Positions 8,100 through 18,046 of a stretch of 64,000 bases of DNA are shown in pieces. The stretch spans positions 62,001 to 126,000 of the forward strand of contig JALEGL010000014.1 of NCBI GenBank assembly GCA_022763185.1. The letters run 5' to 3'. The translations under genes were made by a program, and so were the position numbers. How positions within the stretch are numbered: position 1 is the stretch's first letter; each line of letters opens with the position of its first letter. A model generated the notes under the pieces. The model worked only from the letters and a program-made list of their open reading frames with translations. It had not been told where the DNA came from and did no database searches. This stretch comes from a bacterium. Lineage in GTDB: Bacteria; Bdellovibrionota_G; JALEGL01.

Positions 8100-9158
8100 T
8101 TACTGAGTGCTACAATTTATTCTACTGATTAATTCAAATTCACTTGTATTAAGTTCAGTAGCGAGTTTTGATATGATATTGCCTTCAATACAAGGTTCAT
8201 AAAAGCATATATTTTTTAAGTTTGATTTGTACTTGGTAATCTTATCAAACAATATGTATCCAAAAGACATGAAGTTAGGCCCAATTAGTTTAGCTTTGCC
8301 AATGTTAGATTGGACTTCTAATATAAAATCACTGGGAAGTTTTAAAAAATTATCAAAACCTAGGTTTGATATTCCTATATATCCATCACTGGTTAACTTT
8401 GTTCTAGGGGAATATCCAATTTTATCATGTTTAGAGACTTTTTTTAACTGATATATGTCAAATTCAATTGAAATAGAACAAACAAGACCTAAGTTTTTAA
8501 TCCTTATAGAATCTTTCCAAAGTCCAAATATAAGTTGACCAACTCTGGGAATTCCAACTCTGTTTTGATAATTTTTTTCAAATGTTGAAGAAGTTTCTAA
8601 AGAAACTGATGCCTTTGGGAAATATCGACTTTTAATTCCTAAAAGTTCTTTCTGAGTTGCAATGTTTTCTGATGCATATGGGTTAAGCCTATTGATATAC
8701 TGAGACCATATACTTACAATATTTATTCTTGATTCATAAAGTCTTGCTAAATAACTTTCTGAATTGAGTAAATCTAAACCCTCTCTTTTAAGACCACTAT
8801 CAAAAACTAAAATTGCCGATTGAGAATAATCCATATCTAATAAGATGTTTAACTCTTCAACTGACTTTATAGTTGGAAGTATATTATATTGAGAAAGTAA
8901 TTTAACATCTAAGTCCCAGCCATAATATACGCAAGCGCCGCGATAGCCATTATTCCTCAAAATAATTAGGTCCTCAAGCTTATTGCAGGCAATATAAGCT
9001 AGCATGCTATTTATGTCTTCAGCAATTAGGGCGATATTATGTATGTTAAGGTTATATGCATTATCTTTTAAGAAAAGTCCGATTTTATTGTTTTTGTTGT
9101 CTTTAAATAAAGTGCTTATATTATGAAGAATCGCACTACTATTAATTTGAATTGACAT
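8100..9158 (-). CDS. Alanine-racemase-fold PLP protein lacking the catalytic Tyr
   Basis: The 352 residues follow the two-domain alanine racemase plan. The expected PLP lysine is K31 in LKDNAYNLN (family: VVKANAYGHG), GLKREGL at 123-129 fits GMxRLG, and PRVGQLIFGLW at 204-214 fits the RPGxxLYG segment with the pyridine-contacting Arg. In the C-terminal domain the family motif GYADG is GFDN here (F268), so the tyrosine that abstracts the L-face proton appears replaced. The family CMDQ segment reads FMSF (297-300). I infer a changed or lost racemase activity, such as a binding protein, decarboxylase or one-face PLP enzyme. It overlaps the upstream ATP-grasp gene by 17 nt. Confidence 0.7.
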   Translation of the reverse strand: MSIQINSSAILHNISTLFKDNKNNKIGLFLKDNAYNLNIHNIALIAEDINSMLAYIACNKLEDLIILRNNGYRGACVYYGWDLDVKLLSQYNILPTIKSVEELNILLDMDYSQSAILVFDSGLKREGLDLLNSESYLARLYESRINIVSIWSQYINRLNPYASENIATQKELLGIKSRYFPKASVSLETSSTFEKNYQNRVGIPRVGQLIFGLWKDSIRIKNLGLVCSISIEFDIYQLKKVSKHDKIGYSPRTKLTSDGYIGISNLGFDNFLKLPSDFILEVQSNIGKAKLIGPNFMSFGYILFDKITKYKSNLKNICFYEPCIEGNIISKLATELNTSEFELISRINCSTQ

Positions 9159-10353
9159 ATTCTATATTAATACTTTCCAATAAATCAAAGTACTGGTCTT
9201 TTATGGCTCTAGTTGAGTCACCTAAAATGATAAAACTACCTAATCTACAATCATTGTCAGTGAGTTGTTCAATAGCAATCGGAAGTTTAACAGTTCTCAT
9301 AAGTTCAAAGTTATCTTTGCAATATGTGATGCTTTCAATGTGGCCCAGATGTTTTGGAATAATCTGACCCATAGCTTTAATATTATTAGATAATTTTTTA
9401 TGATTAATATTAATTGGATTAGATAAATAAGAATTAATCCAAAGATCTGCTACATCTATGTTTAATGTTTCATATATAAGTTCAACAATCCTGTCGCCAG
9501 GCAATCTTGGATTAATTTCTATGAGTTTAGCAATACCATTATCAATTTTAAACTCAATGTGTGCAACTGAACAATCTAGGTTAACAGAATTTAACCAGTT
9601 CAATATAATTGAACGATTTACTTCTTGGTTGGGAATAGTAACATTGCAAATATCCAAAAGTTCAACGCAGTTTTCATTAATATGTAAGTCTTTTGAAGTG
9701 TATTTTTTAATATAAGTAAGTATTTCCCACTGGTCTTCATTCCAATAACACTCTGCAGAGTACTCAATGCCCTCTATAAATTCTTCAATTTGACAGCCAC
9801 GTTTAAACTGATACCCATAGTTGTTTTTTTTCTGATCAAAATATAAAGGAGAGACTCTATTTAATTCGTTTTGATTGCTTACAACATAAACATCACAGCT
9901 TCCACTGCCATTGATAGGTTTAATAATTGCCGGATATGTTTTCCAATGGTTTACATCTTCACTTTTATCAATGCTTTTATAATCAACAGATGATTTTGAA
10001 TTATTGGTTAATTTTCGTGTTTTATCCTTGTATTTACAATTACATATAGCATTGTATTTAGGGCCATAGCCTTTAAGGTTTGCGTTGATTTGAGAACATA
10101 CTTCTAATTGATAATCTCCGGGAGCAATTAAACAATCAATATTATTATTTTTACAAAGCTTTGTTACTTCATCAACTGAATATGAATTTCCTACAATTAA
10201 AGTTTCAGTTAAAAGCGCTGGATTAAGTTCAAGATGGTGATACTTATTGATGTCCGTTGTTATAAACACTGCTTCAAAATTATTCTTTTGCAGTGCCTTA
10301 ATTAAGAACCAGCCATTACCTGAAGAATTTGTTTCTAATATACCAATTTTCAT
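9142..10353 (-). CDS. ATP-grasp carboxylate-amine ligase
   Basis: This 403-residue soluble ligase has an N-terminal pre-ATP-grasp half with a short Rossmann-like start (KIGILETNSSGNG). The ATP-binding lysine loop is PAIIKPINGSGSCDV (K145), an EEFIEGIEYSAEC hinge is present, and the metal-binding IEINPRLPGD motif lies at about 272-281. This is the L-amino-acid ligase/BacD and carbamoyl-phosphate-synthase-like arrangement, which activates a carboxylate as acyl phosphate and joins it to an amine. ATG 10353 is supported by TAGGAGGATGAT just upstream. It is the second ATP-grasp enzyme in this operon, suggesting two ligation steps. Substrates are unknown. Confidence 0.8.
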   Translation of the reverse strand: MKIGILETNSSGNGWFLIKALQKNNFEAVFITTDINKYHHLELNPALLTETLIVGNSYSVDEVTKLCKNNNIDCLIAPGDYQLEVCSQINANLKGYGPKYNAICNCKYKDKTRKLTNNSKSSVDYKSIDKSEDVNHWKTYPAIIKPINGSGSCDVYVVSNQNELNRVSPLYFDQKKNNYGYQFKRGCQIEEFIEGIEYSAECYWNEDQWEILTYIKKYTSKDLHINENCVELLDICNVTIPNQEVNRSIILNWLNSVNLDCSVAHIEFKIDNGIAKLIEINPRLPGDRIVELIYETLNIDVADLWINSYLSNPININHKKLSNNIKAMGQIIPKHLGHIESITYCKDNFELMRTVKLPIAIEQLTDNDCRLGSFIILGDSTRAIKDQYFDLLESINIEYVNSN

Positions 10354-10362
10354 ATCATCCTC

Positions 10363-11454
10363 CTAAAAACTATCTAAAATACGATTCATTTCATTCCCCA
10401 CAATATCAATATCATTGATTTTACATGATTCTAATGGCATACCCAGTATACTTCTTACACTATCCTGGCATTGTTTTGTAAAATGAACGGTGCCTTCTGC
10501 GTCAATTTTTTCTATTCCATCGTACTTTTGACCTTCAATATTTACTCTTATCATTTCATTTAATTCATTATGATTATCGTAGTGAACAGAGTTGGTTGAT
10601 GGATTTATAGGATATCCTCCTTCAAGACCATTTATTCCTGGAGCATGAATATTGCCTAAATTAAAACCAAGCTTAGTTAAAATAACTGAAGCTGCAGAAT
10701 GTGCGGTCATTGTTTGTCCCTCTAGACCGGTAATTCTCTGAAATTTATGGTAGGTATTTTTTAAAATAAAATTTTTGTTTGACTCTATATCTAAAGATCT
10801 ACCTTCTATGTTAGCTTTAATATAAATTGGAGCTCCATTCGTAGTGCCTGATCTAGTTATTGGAAACCCAGCGGCATGATGTCCTGCAACTTTTAAATTG
10901 ATTTTTTCTGGATTAACATTAAAAAAATCTGCAATTGAATATTTTATTGCAGGAACTGAGTTAGCAATATTCCCAATTCCAATACTTGGTGACATGTCAT
11001 AACGCTTTAAAACTGGATTAGTCACGTCAGGATAACAAGCATTGATCACATCTGTTTTTATTTTTATATCATTCAGTATTTTCATTAACTTTATCGTATT
11101 AGGTGCAAGAAAAGGATACCAAGCACCGGGTAAAACTGATTTTAGTTCTGCATACCTTTTAGAATTACTATTTTTCCATAAAGGTCGAAGTGGAGCAGTT
11201 TGCAATATATAATCTGGTGATATTTCACTAAGATACGTAGAGATTTGATCAGAATTATTTAAATCACCTTCTTTAAATTTAATAATACTATATTTGTTTA
11301 TTTGTGCATTTGTCAGTTTAAGATGATTGATCCTTTTTTTTACTGACTCGTAATTTCTAGATATGATCCATAATTCTATATTAGTTCTTGCGGTTACAAT
11401 CCGTAAGGTTTCATAGGCTAAGTTTCCAAATCCGAATACTAATAGTCTTTTCAT
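10363..11454 (-). CDS. Rossmann-fold NAD(P)-dependent dehydrogenase-like protein
   Basis: The 363 residues start with a dinucleotide-binding strand and glycine loop (VFGFGNLAYETL, residues 6-17), followed by a saccharopine- or opine-dehydrogenase-like first domain. Further on are DVINACYPDVTNPVL and AGHHAAGFP, whose spacing loosely recalls the NPV and histidine motifs of lactate/malate or opine dehydrogenases. A reductase or dehydrogenase acting on an amino-acid-derived intermediate is the likely role. It lies 9 nt upstream of the second ATP-grasp gene and 1 nt after the aminotransferase gene. I cannot assign a named family. Confidence 0.5.
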   Translation of the reverse strand: MKRLLVFGFGNLAYETLRIVTARTNIELWIISRNYESVKKRINHLKLTNAQINKYSIIKFKEGDLNNSDQISTYLSEISPDYILQTAPLRPLWKNSNSKRYAELKSVLPGAWYPFLAPNTIKLMKILNDIKIKTDVINACYPDVTNPVLKRYDMSPSIGIGNIANSVPAIKYSIADFFNVNPEKINLKVAGHHAAGFPITRSGTTNGAPIYIKANIEGRSLDIESNKNFILKNTYHKFQRITGLEGQTMTAHSAASVILTKLGFNLGNIHAPGINGLEGGYPINPSTNSVHYDNHNELNEMIRVNIEGQKYDGIEKIDAEGTVHFTKQCQDSVRSILGMPLESCKINDIDIVGNEMNRILDSF

Positions 11455-11455
11455 T

Positions 11456-12835
11456 TTAATGATCTCCTAAAAATTTATCTATGATTGGAAATACTTGTGT
11501 ATTAAATATTTTTATTATCTTTTCCGTGCCCATTTTGAATACTTCTCCACCCTTTTCTTTATAAGATTTAATTTTAGAACTATTTATTTTAGAATCTCGC
11601 TCAAGTTTAGTTTGATAATCATAGTGATCAGATGCACCATAGCAACCATAGGCTAGTCTATGGTAACCAGGTAATCCATGTGAAGAACCAGGAGCAAATG
11701 ATACTTTTGCATATTTTTGTAAGTAAAGAGTAATATCTACATCAGTGTTTAATTTCTTTTTTCCATCTTTCTTAAATTTTAAGGCGTTGAATGAAATTAA
11801 AAGAGAATGTCCAGAGTATGGTGAGTGAGCAATCTCAATGGGGTCATAGTCAATAATAAATTTATTTTTAGCCTGTACATTATAAGAAATGATTTCTTCT
11901 TCAATTTTTCTTACGCGATCTTTTAAGCATTGATTGTTTTGAAGATAGTACCAGTTTGGTGATCTTAATGCCGTTATAGCAGCATGTTGATTGATCATAG
12001 TTACAGTGCCATATGTTAGGCGGTTATAATTTTTGAGATCATTAACGATTTTTTTGCTTCCACACATCCAGCCAAGCCTTAAATTAGCCAAGTTAAATTT
12101 TTTTGAAAGCCCTGAGCACACAAGAATAGGGTTTTTTAAGTGTTTTGATGAGGCAATAAGTTTGCTTTCTTCTTTAAACTCTGTTCCTCCAAAAACATTA
12201 TCTTCAATAATTGTAATGTCGTATTTACCAAGCTCTTTAGCAAGGGAATCGATTTCATTTTTTGTATACACCGATCCAGTATATCCTGGATTGAATAAGA
12301 CCAGTGTTGATACTTTTGTCATGCTGTATTTTTGGCAGTAGTGATTAATTTCTTTAGGAGTAAGTTTAAAATCATTATCTTTTCTTGTTTTAATTATATG
12401 GAGAGGAAGGTTGTTTTCGTGACACCAAGCAATAAGAGGATGGTAAATAGGAGCCGAAGTTAAAACGACTGAATTTTTTGGACATATTTTATTTAAATAG
12501 CTAGTTATGATTCTTGTTACACTGCCTTCTATACTGATATTTTTACTTAGATGCTCAGGAACTCCTTTTTCATTATATGACTTAATAATAATTGACTCCA
12601 ACTCTTCATGGACTTTTAGATGGTGATAATCTTCAAGTGAAAATCGTTTTGCATCATACACTGCTTCACAAATCTGTTGTGTGACTTCAAAGTAAGGCCT
12701 TCTACAACCATCTCCATGTGAAAATGAACTGATGTTTGGTGAAAACATTGACTCAGAGTAAAGTTCGCCATCTATATTTTTTCCTTCAAGCGCAAGCCTT
12801 GCGTTTGATAATATTTTCATATTAGATTTATACAT
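11456..12835 (-). CDS. Class I/II PLP-dependent aminotransferase
   Basis: This 459-residue fold type I enzyme has LVLFNPGYTGSVY at 178-190 (family NPxNPTG), TIIEDNVFGG at 208-217 with Asp212 contacting the PLP ring nitrogen, and the PLP lysine K245 in SGLSKKF followed by LRLGW. It transfers an amino group between an amino acid and a keto acid. ATG 12835 is preceded by AAGG at a suitable distance, and the start overlaps the MFS gene end by 8 nt. In the cluster it could make the non-standard amino acid that is then ligated, as BacF does for bacilysin. That comparison is an analogy only. Confidence 0.85.
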   Translation of the reverse strand: MYKSNMKILSNARLALEGKNIDGELYSESMFSPNISSFSHGDGCRRPYFEVTQQICEAVYDAKRFSLEDYHHLKVHEELESIIIKSYNEKGVPEHLSKNISIEGSVTRIITSYLNKICPKNSVVLTSAPIYHPLIAWCHENNLPLHIIKTRKDNDFKLTPKEINHYCQKYSMTKVSTLVLFNPGYTGSVYTKNEIDSLAKELGKYDITIIEDNVFGGTEFKEESKLIASSKHLKNPILVCSGLSKKFNLANLRLGWMCGSKKIVNDLKNYNRLTYGTVTMINQHAAITALRSPNWYYLQNNQCLKDRVRKIEEEIISYNVQAKNKFIIDYDPIEIAHSPYSGHSLLISFNALKFKKDGKKKLNTDVDITLYLQKYAKVSFAPGSSHGLPGYHRLAYGCYGASDHYDYQTKLERDSKINSSKIKSYKEKGGEVFKMGTEKIIKIFNTQVFPIIDKFLGDH

Positions 12836-13982
12836 TTATAATCCTTTTTGTTGATGATTGGTAAAATGATAGTGATCCAAAAATAGAAATAAATAGAAAA
12901 ATGCTTAAGCTTACTATTAGGTTTTTGTTTACAATAATTGCACCAAGGTACTGTCCAGCTCCTAATCCAAAACCACTGCAAAATAAGTTGTATTCAGCCA
13001 TAGATGATAATTGGTCTAAAGATGAACTCAAAACTTCATTCTGAATGTGTACTGAACAAATAATTTCTCCTAGAGAAAATATTACTGCTGAAAATATAAT
13101 AATATATGCATTTAAATTTGGATTAACTCTAAGAGAAGCCAATCCTATAAATGTTAATAGAAAACCTAAAAAAACCATATGATGTGATTTTTTGGCTTTA
13201 AATAGTTTAATAACAAAATAGCTCAAAGAAACTATAATTGAAGAATTTAAAAATAGATAAAATGAAGTCCAATATTTACCATTAGAAATAGATTTTAAAA
13301 GTAAAAGAGGTATAAAACTATAAAGCATACCTGCTAAAACAAAGTAAGCGAGTCCAGACAATAGTAACCCTATATTTTCAAAAGGTCTTTTTCTAGCTTT
13401 ATTGATTGAGTTTTTTTTAATTTGCTTGCCTGAAACAGATATGCTGATGCACATGGCAATAAAAAATAAAGCACTACTCATTAATATTGTTTTTGAATAA
13501 TTATAGCGGGCAATTAAAAATGAAAATCCCAAAGGAGCTAAAGTACCACTAAGTCCCAGTACAATATGGAGTTGCGATAGCATTGCTTTTAGAGAAGTGT
13601 TTTTGCCTGACACTTTAGACGCAACTACTCGTGAGCTGATCACGTAAAATGAAGAAAATAATCTAAATATTAGAATCAAGCATGAAAAAATAATAATACT
13701 AATTGCATATTTTTCCGAGATTCCAAGCATTGCTGTGGAAAGTGATAAAATAAAAATTGATCCAGTAAAAACGCTAAAAACATTAAATGATAATGTGGAA
13801 GTGATAATTAAATAGCTTGCAATTGCACCAATATAGGTAGAAGCCATTAGAATAAACCCAATGTTTTTGGATTCTATTTTAAATTCAGTAGACCCAATGG
13901 ATATTAAATATGGAAATATCATCTGAGTTGCTAAAGCTACAAGAAAACAACAAAAAAGAAATAAGATAGCCTTATGATTCAT
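12828..13982 (-). CDS. MFS transporter
   Basis: This integral membrane protein of about 384 residues has about 12 hydrophobic segments in two halves separated by a basic loop (GKQIKKNSINKARKRP). I use ATG 13982 (MNHKAILFLF) and not the TTG at 14039, because it gives a normal start at the first membrane segment. It lies between an ATP-grasp gene and the aminotransferase gene in one direction, the place expected for an efflux pump of the product. The 120-bp gap before it holds inverted repeats at 14062-14098 that could control it. The substrate is unknown. Confidence 0.75.
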   Translation of the reverse strand: MNHKAILFLFCCFLVALATQMIFPYLISIGSTEFKIESKNIGFILMASTYIGAIASYLIITSTLSFNVFSVFTGSIFILSLSTAMLGISEKYAISIIIFSCLILIFRLFSSFYVISSRVVASKVSGKNTSLKAMLSQLHIVLGLSGTLAPLGFSFLIARYNYSKTILMSSALFFIAMCISISVSGKQIKKNSINKARKRPFENIGLLLSGLAYFVLAGMLYSFIPLLLLKSISNGKYWTSFYLFLNSSIIVSLSYFVIKLFKAKKSHHMVFLGFLLTFIGLASLRVNPNLNAYIIIFSAVIFSLGEIICSVHIQNEVLSSSLDQLSSMAEYNLFCSGFGLGAGQYLGAIIVNKNLIVSLSIFLFISIFGSLSFYQSSTKRIINV

Positions 13983-14061
13983 TACAAAGACTAAACATTT
14001 CAATTTATATGCCAAAAAAAAGCACTGATTCTCTAACAATAAGTAGAGTTATATAAATTTA

Positions 14062-14098
14062 GTCCAAAAATTGGACATCACGGTGTCATATTTTGGAC
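14062..14098. promoter_or_regulatory. Pair of inverted-repeat half-sites
   Basis: GTCCAAAAATTGGAC (14062-14076) is a near-perfect palindrome. It is followed after 8 nt by GTCATATTTTGGAC (14085-14098), a related imperfect copy. Both lie in the gap between the first ATP-grasp gene and the MFS gene. The arrangement suggests a repressor or activator operator. No T-run follows, so a terminator is less likely. Confidence 0.4.
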
Positions 14099-14102
14099 AG
14101 TA

Positions 14103-15299
14103 TTAATCTTGATATTCAAAAGTTATTTTTGAGATCAGTTCTTTACATTTATTCATGGCTGACTGAGCAGTATTTCCGGTGCAAATTACATAACCAACCC
14201 TATCATGAGATGATCTTACAATTGGTGTTGTATCTCCTGGTTTAAGATTAATATTGATTTCTACAACATTGGGTTCAAATTTATATTTTGTTAATCCTGA
14301 AATTGATTTTAATATTTTATTAGGTGGTATATTGAAATAACGTATTGCAGCTCCCCGCAAACTCTTAATTGACTCTGAGGGTATCTCCATAAGTTTTAAA
14401 GGCCATTTTATGGCGTAGTCATATAAATCATGTCCTGTCGATAGCCTTACAAGATTTGCAATATTATCTCCGCCATTTCGATTATGGGTTTCAATTATGT
14501 ATATAGTTTTATCTTTAATTATAATTTCGGTATGAGCTAAACCATCTTTGAGTTCCATAATATCTAAAAATTTTGAAATATACTCTTGCAAATATTTATT
14601 GCTTACTGAGAGTTTAGTTGGCAATTGATGACCTATTTCAATAAACTCCCCATCATATTCATTTTTTGCGAGGGCTTTTTTTGTAACTGAAAATATCCTA
14701 TGATTACCATTAAAACTAAATGTTTCTATTGAGTATTCATTGCCGTCAATATACTGTTCAACAATTAAATCTGATTCAAATATTTTTTTATTCAGTTGAT
14801 GTATATCTTCCAAACAGTCTATTTTGTAGATATCTTTACTACCAGAACCTTCAGTTGGTTTTAAAATAAAAGGATAATTCTTTCCATGAATAAATCTAAT
14901 TAAATCATTGAAAGAGTGTATTATACAATAATCTACATTATTAAAGCCATGTTCAGTAAGTTTTTTGCGCATTAAATGTTTATTTTTAATGCACTCAACA
15001 GACTTTATCGATGTACTGACAATATCAAGTTTTTCGTTTAATACTGCGGTGGGATAAAGACCTTTTTCAGTAATAGATAAAACATGCTCTATTTTTTGGT
15101 TTTCGTTTATTTTTTTAAGCTTTTTTAAAGTATTTGGCGAAGAATAATCTGAAACATATATTGTTTTAGGGTCAATGATCTTTAATTTTGGGTATTTTGT
15201 TTTATTATTTAAGATCAATATATAGTCAATATCAAGTAATTTTGCTCTGTCACACAACACTTCATTTGCTCCGAGGAGTACTATTAATTTTTTTCTCAT
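14103..15299 (-). CDS. ATP-grasp ligase, first gene of the minus-strand set
   Basis: This 398-residue ATP-grasp protein has the ATP-binding lysine and glycine loop in PFILKPTEGSGSKD (K147), a VEQYIDGNEYS hinge, and the metal motif IIETHNRNGGD near residues 270-280. A C-terminal domain contains NLKPGDTTP, as in BacD-type L-amino-acid ligases. It probably forms an amide bond using acyl-phosphate chemistry. ATG 15299 is preceded by AAAGGAAG. It is the first gene of the leftward set, so the promoter should lie in 15,300-15,420. It differs clearly in sequence from the ATP-grasp at 9142-10353, so the two probably catalyse different steps. Confidence 0.8.
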   Translation of the reverse strand: MRKKLIVLLGANEVLCDRAKLLDIDYILILNNKTKYPKLKIIDPKTIYVSDYSSPNTLKKLKKINENQKIEHVLSITEKGLYPTAVLNEKLDIVSTSIKSVECIKNKHLMRKKLTEHGFNNVDYCIIHSFNDLIRFIHGKNYPFILKPTEGSGSKDIYKIDCLEDIHQLNKKIFESDLIVEQYIDGNEYSIETFSFNGNHRIFSVTKKALAKNEYDGEFIEIGHQLPTKLSVSNKYLQEYISKFLDIMELKDGLAHTEIIIKDKTIYIIETHNRNGGDNIANLVRLSTGHDLYDYAIKWPLKLMEIPSESIKSLRGAAIRYFNIPPNKILKSISGLTKYKFEPNVVEININLKPGDTTPIVRSSHDRVGYVICTGNTAQSAMNKCKELISKITFEYQD

Positions 15300-15416
15300 A
15301 AATCTTCCTTTTGCAGCTGTTTATCCGCTATAAAATGCAAAATTAATACCAAGCAATAAAAAGTGAATTAAAGGAAATATTAATTTAGGCTAGATCGCAC
15401 CGTATATTAATGCATG

Positions 15417-15447
15417 AACATAACCTGCTTGCAGCAACGGTTATGTT
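15417..15447. repeat. Inverted repeat (9-bp arms)
   Basis: AACATAACC (15417-15425) and GGTTATGTT (15439-15447) are exact reverse complements separated by 13 nt, with a smaller TGC/GCA pairing inside. No T-run follows directly, so it may be an operator or an mRNA structure more than a terminator. Confidence 0.45.
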
Positions 15448-15523
15448 TGCCTTAATAATGAATTTTTAAAACCTTGGATTGTGTTAAATATAAAAAAACA
15501 CAAAAAAAAGTAACGATTGCCCC

Positions 15524-15551
15524 TTGACTTATGGTCGCGGATGGTTAACTT
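15524..15551 (+). promoter_or_regulatory. Putative sigma70 promoter for fmdB-groESL
   Basis: TTGACT (15524-15529) and TAACTT (15546-15551) are spaced by 16 bp and lie about 75 bp before the fmdB start. The -35 match is good and the -10 match fair. No heat-shock-type CIRCE palindrome is present. Confidence 0.4.
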
Positions 15552-15624
15552 AGCCGCAGTATTTGCAGTGCGTAAGTGCTGAGGTATGGTTTTTTTGTTA
15601 ACTATTTAATTATTAAGGTTTTTT

Positions 15625-15894
15625 ATGCCGCTTTACGATTATCAATGTTTAGACTGTGACAAGCATTTTGAAGTATTTTGTAAAGTTACTGATACAGCCA
15701 ATATAAAGTGTGAGGCCTGTGGGTCTTTACAGGTTAAAAAAGCAGTATCAGCGCCTTCTTTTCAACTAAAAGGAGGGGGATGGTATAAAGATGGCTATGC
15801 CAGTGTGCCAAAGACTGATTCAAACAGTCCAAAGCCAACATCTGAAGCCAAAAGCCAAAATAATAAAAGTAGTGAAGCAAAAAATAGTAGTTAA
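15625..15894 (+). CDS. FmdB-family zinc-ribbon protein
   Basis: This 89-residue protein begins [15 protein letters not shown], the standard FmdB/CxxC_CXXC_SSSS start, with a second cysteine pair in KCEACGS, so it probably binds one zinc. After a conserved [13 protein letters not shown] stretch, the tail is Ser/Lys/Asn-rich and probably disordered. The family's function is not established. It lies 25 nt upstream of groES and reads the same way, so the three genes are probably co-transcribed. Confidence 0.85.
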   Translation: MPLYDYQCLDCDKHFEVFCKVTDTANIKCEACGSLQVKKAVSAPSFQLKGGGWYKDGYASVPKTDSNSPKPTSEAKSQNNKSSEAKNSS

Positions 15895-15919
15895 CCCTGT
15901 CAATAATAAGGATGGATGT

Positions 15920-16207
15920 ATGAATATTAGACCTTTACACGACCGTGTTCTTGTCAAAAGACTTGACCAAGAAGAAAAAACCCAAGGGGGTATCATTATT
16001 CCTGATTCAGCAAAAGAAAAGCCTATGCAAGGTGAAGTCGTTTCTGTTGGATTGGGCAAAGTGCTAGAAGATGGTAAAACCCGAGAAATGCAAGTTAAAA
16101 CTGGGGATAAAGTTTTATTTGCAAAATATGCAGGTACAGAAGTAAAAATTGGTGGCGAGAATCATTTGATTTTCAGCGAAGATGAAATCTTGGGTATCAT
16201 TGAATAA
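15920..16207 (+). CDS. groES: Co-chaperonin GroES
   Basis: The 95-residue protein starting [14 protein letters not shown] is GroES. It keeps the mobile-loop region ([18 protein letters not shown]) that docks on GroEL, and ends in the usual [13 protein letters not shown]. The start is ATG 15920, preceded by AAGGATGG. A longer in-frame extension to 15791 is out of keeping with the family and overlaps fmdB. GroEL follows after 27 nt. It forms the heptameric lid of the cytoplasmic folding chamber. Confidence 0.97.
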   Translation: MNIRPLHDRVLVKRLDQEEKTQGGIIIPDSAKEKPMQGEVVSVGLGKVLEDGKTREMQVKTGDKVLFAKYAGTEVKIGGENHLIFSEDEILGIIE

Positions 16208-16225
16208 TAAATTTAAATTAAGTGA

Positions 16226-17890
<1,665 letters not shown>

Positions 17891-17932
17891 CATTTCATTT
17901 ATGTTAAGCCTCTGATGCTTAGCTTAAAAAAG

Positions 17933-17965
17933 GCCGTGCTTATAAAACAGCACGGCTTTTTTTTT
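17933..17965 (+). terminator. Rho-independent terminator after groEL
   Basis: GCCGTGCT (17933-17940) and AGCACGGC (17949-17956) form an 8-bp GC-rich stem with an 8-nt loop, followed by nine T residues (17957-17965). It ends the fmdB-groES-groEL transcript. Confidence 0.92.
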
Positions 17966-18046
17966 GCTTTGTCAGTATGCCTATAAATTAAAGCGCTGTG
18001 TATAAAAAAATATGCGTTTTTTTTAAACTTGGTATGCTTGTATCTT

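Larger units (their letters stand above)
15300..15624. other. Intergenic region between the accessory cluster and fmdB-groESL
   Basis: This 325-bp AT-rich gap carries two divergent promoters' worth of space. It contains an inverted repeat (15417-15447) and a sigma70-like promoter (15524-15551). I see no open frame worth calling, no tRNA and no full CIRCE element. It also marks the right edge of the very AT-rich accessory segment. Confidence 0.6.

Noticed and set aside
15540-15600. CIRCE-like heat-shock operator upstream of fmdB-groESL
   Set aside because: Only one half-site-like stretch (TCAGCACTT on the minus strand) is present. The second half at the required 9-nt spacing is missing.
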